From: Actinomycetota bacterium | GTDB taxonomy: Bacteria > Actinomycetota > Thermoleophilia > Gaiellales > Gaiellaceae | Direction of reading: 5' to 3' | DNA: 6,260 nucleotides | NCBI GenBank assembly: GCA_005883365.1 | Contig: VAXA01000206.1 | Coordinates: 1 to 6,260, forward strand | Shown here: piece after piece, positions 1 to 4,549 of the stretch | Position numbering within the stretch: position 1 is the stretch's first letter | Layout of the letters: each line of letters begins with the position of its first letter | The notes under the pieces: generated by a model | Databases searched by the model: none | What the model saw: the letters and a program-made list of their open reading frames with translations, nothing else | Told to the model about the DNA's origin: nothing | Program-made: the position numbers and the translations under genes

Positions 1-642
1 GAGTGCGATCGCGACTGCGTGCGTGCGCGTGTCCGCCTCGAGCTTGGCGAGGATGTGCCGGACGTGGCTCTTTACGGTCTCCTGGCTGATGAAGAGCTGT
101 GTCGCGACGTCGGCGTTCGACATGCCGTCGGCGAGGAGCTGGAGGATCTCGCGCTCCCGCCCGGTGAGCATGTCGTCCTTGTCGCGGCCGGTCAGGAAGG
201 CGGGCATGAGAGCCGGGTCGACATAGCCCTCGCCGCTCGCGACCTTCTCGATCGCCCGCAGGAGCGTCTCGTGCGGCGCCTCCTTCAGGACATAGCCCTT
301 GGCGCCCGACTCGAGGCCGCGGCTGAGGAGGCTCCGCTCGCTGTAGGCGGTGAAGATGAGAACGGCGCTGTCGGGCACCCTGTCCATCAGCTCCTTCGTC
401 GCCTCGAGCCCGTCCATGCCCGGCATCCGGACGTCCATGATCACGACGTTCGGCCGCCGCCGCTCGGCGAGCGCGACGGCAGCCTCGCCGTCGGCGGCTT
501 CGCCGATCACGCGGATGTGGGGCGCCCGGCTGAGCGAAAGGCGAAGCCCCTCGCGCACGACCTCGTGATCGTCGACGATCAGACAGGTGATCTCGGAGGC
601 CGCCACGGCCGGGAGATCATAGAACGGCGCTTCGGCTATCAC
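1..642 (-). CDS. NarL/FixJ-type response regulator with LuxR HTH, partial (C-terminus beyond left edge)
   Basis: Two-component transcription regulator, 214 codons visible and open at the left edge. The receiver domain (about residues 18-135) opens with ITCLIVDDHEVVREGL. It has the acidic pair D24/D25, phosphoacceptor D70 in the motif VIMDVRMPGMDG, T98 and K120. The LuxR-type DNA-binding domain starts near residue 158 (MLTGREREILQLLADG) and continues through SQETVKSHVRHILAKL to THAVAIAL, which is usually within a few residues of the end in this family, so little is missing. The chosen GTG start lies inside the stop of the upstream radical SAM gene (shared ATGTGA), with GGAG 11 bases ahead. A second GTG at 604-606 would give the more usual short N-terminus (VAASEITCLIVDD) but has no ribosome-binding site. 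No histidine kinase is visible; the partner may lie beyond the edge. Overlap with the upstream gene implies co-transcription and translational coupling. Family assignment is secure; target genes are unknown. Confidence 0.93.
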   Translation of the reverse strand, partial: MIAEAPFYDLPAVAASEITCLIVDDHEVVREGLRLSLSRAPHIRVIGEAADGEAAVALAERRRPNVVIMDVRMPGMDGLEATKELMDRVPDSAVLIFTAYSERSLLSRGLESGAKGYVLKEAPHETLLRAIEKVASGEGYVDPALMPAFLTGRDKDDMLTGREREILQLLADGMSNADVATQLFISQETVKSHVRHILAKLEADTRTHAVAIAL

Positions 643-1538
643 ATAACCGCTATCTCCAGCTGCTCCGCGATCGCAGGCGGCTCGAGCCTCACGCGACGCC
701 GGTCGCGGACGCCGTGGCTGCGGGCGAGAGCGCTGACGCGCTCACGCACCGGGTCGGTCTCGCGACGGGGGAGATAGGCGCTCCGCTGGTAGAGCCGCTC
801 ATAGTCCGGGAGCAGCTCGGGCCAGTCGCGCTCGAGCGCGGCGAGGAAGTGCTCGCGGGTTCCGGGCCGCAGATAGAGGAGGTTCGCCCAGATCCCGGTC
901 GCTCCCGCCGCCCGCGCCTCGCGCACGACGTCGGCGAGCAGTTCCGGCCGGTCGCTGAGGCCCGGCAGGATCGGCGCCATCCCGACCCGCGCGTCGATCC
1001 CCGCCTCCACGAGGCGCGAGAGGGCGCGGAGCCGCTGGCGCGGCGGCGCCGTCCCCGGCTCGGTGCGCCGCCAGATCTCCTCGTCGAGCGTCGGCACGGA
1101 GAACGTGACCGAGACGCGCGCTCTGCGCGCGGCCTCGGCGAGCACGTCGACGTCCCGCACGATGAGCGGCCCTCGGGTGATGATCGAGAACGGGCTCGAC
1201 GCCTCCGCGAAGGCTTCGATGCACGCGCGCGTGAGGCGGTAACGGCCCTCCGCCGGCTGGTACGGATCGGTCGCCGCGCCCACCGCGACCGCCTCCCGCT
1301 GCCAGGATGGCCGCGCGAGCTCACGCCGCAGCACCTCCGCGACGTTCGTCTTGACCCGGATGCTGGCTCCGTAGCGGTCGTCCCAGGGCCGGTCGGCGCG
1401 CGCTTCGAAGGCGCGGACGTAGCAGAACGTACACCGGTGGACGCAACCCATGTAGGGGTTGAGTGACCAGGCGAACGGCATCCCGCGCACACGGTTGAGG
1501 GCGTTGCGGCGGGGTTCCTCCCGGTATTCGGCACCCAT
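639..1538 (-). CDS. SplB-like / Rv2578c-family radical SAM protein
   Basis: Radical S-adenosylmethionine enzyme of 299 residues. The 4Fe-4S motif CxxxCxxC is C32-C36-C39 (MGCVHRCTFCYVRAFE). It is preceded by the family signature ALNRVRGMPFAWSLNPY and followed by GAATDPYQPAE (residues 87-97) and EPGTAPPRQRL, all typical of the COG1533 group that includes spore photoproduct lyase and the uncharacterised actinobacterial Rv2578c family. The reaction is unknown; similarity to the lyase makes a nucleic-acid repair role plausible but unproven. The frame is open upstream to 1664, but that longer start would overlap the divergent gene and place the LexA box and intergenic signals inside the protein. 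The ATG at 1538 fits the short N-terminus expected before the cluster. An ATG at 1559 lies inside the LexA palindrome and is less likely. No Shine-Dalgarno precedes the start, so a very short or absent leader is likely. The stop overlaps the start of the response regulator. Confidence 0.9.
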   Translation of the reverse strand: MGAEYREEPRRNALNRVRGMPFAWSLNPYMGCVHRCTFCYVRAFEARADRPWDDRYGASIRVKTNVAEVLRRELARPSWQREAVAVGAATDPYQPAEGRYRLTRACIEAFAEASSPFSIITRGPLIVRDVDVLAEAARRARVSVTFSVPTLDEEIWRRTEPGTAPPRQRLRALSRLVEAGIDARVGMAPILPGLSDRPELLADVVREARAAGATGIWANLLYLRPGTREHFLAALERDWPELLPDYERLYQRSAYLPRRETDPVRERVSALARSHGVRDRRRVRLEPPAIAEQLEIAVM

Positions 1539-1552
1539 CGTCGGGAGGATAG

Positions 1553-1566
1553 CGAACATATGTTCG
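1553..1566 (-). promoter_or_regulatory. LexA (SOS) box
   Basis: CGAACATATGTTCG is a perfect palindrome, extending to 16 bp with the flanking G and C (1552-1567). It matches the Gram-positive/actinobacterial LexA consensus CGAAC-N4-GTTCG without mismatch. It ends 14 bases before the ATG of the radical SAM gene on the minus strand. TATGTT inside it (1560-1555) could serve as that gene's -10, so LexA would block polymerase directly. Control of the divergent CNNM/CBS gene is also possible, but its -10 lies 30 bp away. No LexA gene is in the window; the match is to an established consensus, the regulation is inferred. Confidence 0.82.
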
Positions 1567-1595
1567 CGTAGACGGGATGCGGCCGAGGGCGTCCC

Positions 1596-1601
1596 TATAC
1601 T
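1596..1601 (+). promoter_or_regulatory. Candidate -10 element (TATACT) for the CNNM/CBS gene
   Basis: TATACT differs from the sigma-A/HrdB -10 consensus TATAAT at one position and stands out in very GC-rich surroundings. It points toward the rightward gene and would start transcription near 1607-1610, giving a leader of about 50 bases. No convincing TTGACA-like -35 is found 16-18 bases upstream. A 12-bp palindrome, CTCCGGCCGGAG (1600-1611), covers the -10 edge and the expected start point and could be an operator. Confidence 0.5.
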
Positions 1602-1637
1602 CCGGCCGGAGAGTTGGACGAGAAACCTCCTAGTACC

Positions 1638-1660
1638 CACGCCCTCGAGGTGAGGGCGTG
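1638..1660 (+). promoter_or_regulatory. Hairpin enclosing the ribosome-binding site and GTG start of the CNNM/CBS gene
   Basis: CACGCCCTC (1638-1646) is exactly complementary to GAGGGCGTG (1652-1660), separated by the five-base loop GAGGT. The right arm ends in the GTG start codon of the next gene, and the loop holds the best Shine-Dalgarno sequence. In the mRNA, a fully paired 9-bp stem with seven G-C pairs would hide the start codon and present the ribosome-binding site in the loop. An in-frame TAG at 1631-1633 and the lack of another start before the first membrane helix make GTG 1658 the only reasonable start, so the hairpin cannot be explained away by choosing another one. Confidence 0.55.
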
Positions 1661-2983
1661 ACACTCCTCTTCGAGCTGATCGGGGTTGCGGTCCTGATCC
1701 TGCTCAACGCCTTCTTCGTGGCCGCGGAGTACGGCCTCGTCACGGCGCGCCGCACCCGGATCATCGAGCTCCAGCACCAGGGCAACCGCCGCGCGCGCGA
1801 CGTCCTCCGAATCACGGGGGATCCGGGCCGCTTCATCGCGGCGATGCAGCTCGGCGTCACGCTGACCTCGCTGGGCATCGGCGCCCTCGGCGAGGCGACG
1901 CTGTCCCGCGAGTTCAAGCACTGGATGGCCGCCATCCTCGCCATCGTCATCGCCTACGCGATCCTGAGCTTCTTCCACGTCGTCGTCGGCGAGCTCGTGC
2001 CCAAGGGAGCCGCGCTTGGCCATGCCGAGACGACGGCGCTCTGGGTCTCCGCGCCCGTTCGCGCGTTCTTCGTCGTCTTCGGCCCCGTCATCTGGATCCT
2101 GCGGCGGACGACCGACGCGATCCTGCACAGCTTCGGCCTCGAGCCGCCGGGCGCGGAGCGAGAGGTGCACTCGGAGGCCGAGCTTCGCATGCTCGTCTCC
2201 CGCTCGACGCAGCAGGGGCAGATCGAGGAGGACGAGCGGCAGATGATCGACAAGGTCTTCGTCTTCGGCGACAAGGACGTCGCCGACGTGATGGTCGCGA
2301 AACCCGACGTCGCCGCGGTCTCGATCGACCTGCCGCCCGAGGAGGCGCTCGCTGTCGTCCTCGACTCGCCGTACACGCGGTACCCCGTCTATCGCGAGTC
2401 GCTCGACGACATCGTCGGGGTGCTCCACGTGCGCGACCTGTTCAGCGCGATCCACGACCGCGGGCTCGCGGGAGTCGACCTCGAGGGGTTGCTGCGGCCG
2501 GCCTACGTCGTCCCTGAGACGAAGGACCTCGCATCGCTTCTACAGGAGTTCCGGCGCACCAACAGCCACTTCGCCGTGGTGGTCGACGAGTACGGGGCGA
2601 TGGTCGGGATCGCGACGCTCGAGGATCTGCTCGAGGAGATCGTGGGCGAGATCGAGGACGAGTTCGACGTGCCCGAGGAGCCGGTCGAGCAGATCGGTGA
2701 GGACACGTATCGCGTCGACGGGATGTTCTCGATCGACGACTTCAACGAGCGCTTCGGCACCGAGCTCCCGGAGGAGGACTTCCACACGGTCGCCGGCTTC
2801 GTCTTCGGCCAGCTAGGGCGCGCACCCGAGCCCGGCGACGACGTCTCGTACGACGGGATACGGTTCGACGTGCTCGAGGTGGAGGGCAACCGGATCGAGC
2901 GCATCGCCGTGACCTTCCTCGAGCATCCGCAGCAGCGGCCCGACTCGGCAGAGGAGCTCGTCGACGAGGACGAGCTCGAGTAG
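1658..2983 (+). CDS. CNNM/DUF21-CBS-CorC_HlyC membrane protein (hemolysin C / CorC family)
   Basis: Integral membrane protein of 441 residues from the family that includes bacterial CorC/YtfL/MpfA-type proteins, linked to magnesium or cobalt efflux and tolerance; older databases call it hemolysin. Domains in order: an N-terminal CNNM transmembrane domain (about 1-190) with hydrophobic segments near 3-23, 57-78, 88-112 and 127-149 and the typical motifs NAFFVAAEYGLV and GELVPKGAAL; CBS1 (about 208-262, DVMVAKPDVAAV, YTRYPVYRESLDDIVGVLHVRDL); CBS2 (about 282-332, HFAVVVDEYGAMVGIATLEDLLEEIVGEI split over residues 304-332); and the CorC_HlyC domain (about 345-420, YRVDGMFSIDDFNERFG). It ends in an acidic tail (429-441). 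CBS pairs in this family bind adenine nucleotides and Mg. The start is GTG with GAGGT seven bases ahead, both inside a hairpin. The stop faces the mec stop with only three bases between. Transport substrate is inferred from family. Confidence 0.93.
   Translation: MTLLFELIGVAVLILLNAFFVAAEYGLVTARRTRIIELQHQGNRRARDVLRITGDPGRFIAAMQLGVTLTSLGIGALGEATLSREFKHWMAAILAIVIAYAILSFFHVVVGELVPKGAALGHAETTALWVSAPVRAFFVVFGPVIWILRRTTDAILHSFGLEPPGAEREVHSEAELRMLVSRSTQQGQIEEDERQMIDKVFVFGDKDVADVMVAKPDVAAVSIDLPPEEALAVVLDSPYTRYPVYRESLDDIVGVLHVRDLFSAIHDRGLAGVDLEGLLRPAYVVPETKDLASLLQEFRRTNSHFAVVVDEYGAMVGIATLEDLLEEIVGEIEDEFDVPEEPVEQIGEDTYRVDGMFSIDDFNERFGTELPEEDFHTVAGFVFGQLGRAPEPGDDVSYDGIRFDVLEVEGNRIERIAVTFLEHPQQRPDSAEELVDEDELE
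2954..2977. terminator. Hairpin at the convergent gene ends, possible terminator for the cysteine operon
   Basis: GAGCTCGTC (2954-2962) and GACGAGCTC (2969-2977) form a perfect 9-bp inverted repeat with a 6-base loop. It lies in the last codons of the CNNM/CBS gene and starts 10 bases past the mec stop codon on the minus strand, a suitable place for a 3'-end hairpin of the cysteine operon. No T-run follows on either strand, so a classic intrinsic terminator is not supported. A second, 14-bp palindrome GGCTCGATCGAGCC (3003-3016) lies on the other side of the two stops. The acidic codon run (GAG/GAC) alone could generate the 2954 repeat. Confidence 0.28.
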
Positions 2984-2986
2984 CGG

Positions 2987-3361
2987 TTAGCCGAGGTCGA
3001 GCGGCTCGATCGAGCCATTCTCGATCGTCCAGGCGGCGAGCTCGTCGCGGGCGACCGAGTAGATGAGGTAGGGGCGGCCCTGCCAGAGCCCGACGTTCTC
3101 GACGTCGGTCCGGGAGGGGCGGGGCGGCGCGGAGACGTGCGAGTGGACGACCGCGAGCTCGTAGCCCTCGTCCTCGAGGAACCAGAGTTCGGGGTCGACC
3201 TCGAGCTCGAAGCGATAGGGGGACTCGGCGGCGTTGCGGCCCGGCTCGTAGCGATCCGCCACGCGGTCGCGCAGCACGAGCAGGCCGCAGCTCTCGTTCG
3301 GCAGTTCCCGTCGCGCGTGCTCGGCGAGCGCTTCGCGGACCGGCGGCGGCACTACCACCAC
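2987..3361 (-). CDS. mec: Mec-like JAMM/MPN metallopeptidase, CysO-cysteine peptidase
   Basis: Zinc peptidase of 124 residues that in M. tuberculosis (Mec+, Rv1334) releases cysteine from the CysO-cysteine adduct. The JAMM motif is complete: E23 (NESCGLL), H73 and H75 in VHSHVSAPPRPSRTD, S83 and D86. The stretch HSH...PSRTD closely resembles the mycobacterial enzyme from memory, and the position directly after cysM supports the role strongly. Three GTG codons (3361, 3358, 3352) could start it, all at the cysM stop; the first is chosen and overlaps cysM by 10 bases, implying translational coupling. It is the last gene of the operon and ends three bases from the convergent CNNM/CBS stop. Because the partner CysO carries an extra residue after Gly-Gly, this enzyme might also trim that residue; that second role is inference. 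Confidence 0.9.
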   Translation of the reverse strand: MVVVPPPVREALAEHARRELPNESCGLLVLRDRVADRYEPGRNAAESPYRFELEVDPELWFLEDEGYELAVVHSHVSAPPRPSRTDVENVGLWQGRPYLIYSVARDELAAWTIENGSIEPLDLG

Positions 3362-4287
3362 AACTTGCTCTCGTCGATCTCCTCGCCTTGCCAGAAGCCG
3401 GCGGAGAGGTACTTCCAGCCGCCGTCGGCGAGGACGCAGACGACGACGCCCTCCTCGAGCTCGCCGGCGAGCCGCCGCGCGACGTGGAGCACCGCGCCGC
3501 TCGACACGCCCGCGAAAATGCCCTCGCGCTCGAGCAGCGCGTGCACGCCCGCCACCGCCTCATCGTTCGAGACGAGCAGCTTCCGGTCGAGCTTCGCGAC
3601 GTCGAGAATCGGCGGCACGTAGCCGTCATCGAGCGAGCGGAGCCCCATCACCGGGTCGCCCGGGAGTGGCTCGGCTGCGGCGATCACGACGCCGGGGAAG
3701 CTCTCCCGCAGGCGCTCACCGGCGCCCATCAGCGTCCCGCCGGTGCCGAGGCCCGCAACGAGGACGTCGACGCGGTCGAGCGCCGCCGCGATCTCTGCGC
3801 CGGTGCCCTCGTAGTGGGCGCGCGGATTCGCCTCGTTCGCGTACTGGAATGGCATGAAGTAGCGCGGCTCACGCTCGGCAAGCTCGAGCGCGAGGCGCAC
3901 GGCGCCGTTCGAGCCCTGCTCGCCGGGCGACTCGACGATCGTCGCGCCGTACAGCTGCAGGAGCCGTCGTCGCTCCTCCGTCGCGTTGGCGGGCAGGACG
4001 CAGGTGAGCCGATACCCCTTGAGCTTTGCGACGAGCGCGAGCGCGATGCCCGTGTTGCCGGACGTCGGCTCGAGGAGCTCGCGCCCCGGTTCGAGCTCGC
4101 CCACAGCCTCGGCGGCTCCGATCATCGCGAGGGCGACGCGATCCTTGATCGAGCCCGTCGGGTTCTGGCCCTCGAGCTTCGCGTACAGCCGCACCGACGG
4201 CTTCGGTGCGAGGCGCGGCAGCTCGACCAGCGGGGTGTTGCCGACGAGCTCGAGAAGGGAGCCGGCCGTGCGGGGGCTAGAGCCCAC
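3352..4287 (-). CDS. cysM: CysO-dependent cysteine synthase (O-phosphoserine sulfhydrylase type)
   Basis: PLP-dependent fold-type II enzyme of 311 residues (M. tuberculosis CysM is 323). The N-terminus LLELVGNTPLVEL is standard. K48 in NPTGSIKDR is the Schiff-base lysine, TSGNTG (75-80) binds the substrate carboxylate, GTGGT (181-185) holds the PLP phosphate and SSG (262-264) follows. R217 in GLRSLDDGYVP corresponds, at the same three-residue offset as K48 to K51, to Arg220 of the mycobacterial enzyme. That arginine is known to select O-phosphoserine over O-acetylserine. The C-terminus (WKYLSAGFW to KLWW) is of the type that closes over the active site in mycobacterial CysM. The start is GTG inside the last codons of cysO (11-base overlap); an in-frame ATG at 4347 would lie deep within cysO and adds a meaningless arginine/serine-rich leader. 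Sulfur donor is therefore expected to be CysO thiocarboxylate rather than free sulfide. Confidence 0.93.
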   Translation of the reverse strand: MGSSPRTAGSLLELVGNTPLVELPRLAPKPSVRLYAKLEGQNPTGSIKDRVALAMIGAAEAVGELEPGRELLEPTSGNTGIALALVAKLKGYRLTCVLPANATEERRRLLQLYGATIVESPGEQGSNGAVRLALELAEREPRYFMPFQYANEANPRAHYEGTGAEIAAALDRVDVLVAGLGTGGTLMGAGERLRESFPGVVIAAAEPLPGDPVMGLRSLDDGYVPPILDVAKLDRKLLVSNDEAVAGVHALLEREGIFAGVSSGAVLHVARRLAGELEEGVVVCVLADGGWKYLSAGFWQGEEIDESKLWW

Positions 4288-4549
4288 CGGCCATCGCGGG
4301 GAGCAGGATGACCGTGGAGCCGTGGTCGACCGACGTGTCGAGCCCATCGAGCGTCCGAACGTCCTCTCCCTCGACGTAGACGTTCACGAACGGCGCGATG
4401 TCGTCGTCCTCGACGAGCTGCGGCCGCAGCCCCGGGAAGCGGGCCATGAGGTCGTCGAGCAGCTCGCGCACGGTGTCGCCGTCGGCGGGCACCTGGCGCG
4501 CGCCGCCGACCTCACCGCGCAGCATGGGAGGAATCCGGATCAGGCTCAT
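4277..4549 (-). CDS. cysO: CysO-like sulfur carrier protein (MoaD/ThiS fold) ending in Gly-Gly-Leu
   Basis: Ubiquitin-fold sulfur carrier of 90 residues. The start (MSLIRIPPMLRGEVGG), the middle FVNVYVEGEDVRTLDGLDT and the end ILLPAMAGG resemble mycobacterial CysO. The carrier works through its C-terminal diglycine, which is adenylated and turned into a thiocarboxylate that feeds sulfur to CysM. Here the reading frame continues one codon: ATG GCC GGT GGG CTC TAG, giving G88-G89-L90, where M. tuberculosis CysO ends at Gly-Gly. The extra leucine would block activation unless removed. The start ATG overlaps the stop of the upstream moeZ-like gene in the form ATGA, and the 3' end overlaps cysM by 11 bases, so all three are translated in a chain. 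It could be read as a MoaD for molybdopterin, but the cysM and mec neighbours make CysO far more likely. Confidence 0.9.
   Translation of the reverse strand: MSLIRIPPMLRGEVGGARQVPADGDTVRELLDDLMARFPGLRPQLVEDDDIAPFVNVYVEGEDVRTLDGLDTSVDHGSTVILLPAMAGGL

Noticed and set aside
19..777. Plus-strand open frame opposite the response regulator
   Set aside because: Low-complexity translation without motifs; the minus strand carries a complete receiver and LuxR domain over the same bases.
1390..1460. Possible intein near the iron-sulfur motif, since some Rv2578c-family members carry one
   Set aside because: The CxxxCxxC motif and its flanks are continuous and uninterrupted.
714..1466. Long plus-strand open frame opposite the radical SAM gene
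   Set aside because: Arginine/glutamate-rich mirror of the real gene with no recognisable domain; a typical antisense open frame in GC-rich DNA.
1539..1664. N-terminal extension of the radical SAM protein to 1664
   Set aside because: It would overlap the divergent gene start and include the LexA palindrome; the family begins shortly before the ALNRVRGMPF motif.
1595..2455. Minus-strand open frame opposite the CNNM/CBS gene
   Set aside because: Charged repeats of Asp/Arg/Glu without domain content; it opposes a full-length recognisable protein.
3388..4311. Long plus-strand open frame opposite cysM
   Set aside because: Composition is that of an antisense shadow, and cysM with all active-site motifs occupies the opposite strand.
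4288..4347. Upstream ATG start for cysM at 4347
   Set aside because: It adds 20 Arg/Ser/Pro-rich residues encoded within cysO in another frame. GTG 4287 gives the standard family N-terminus.
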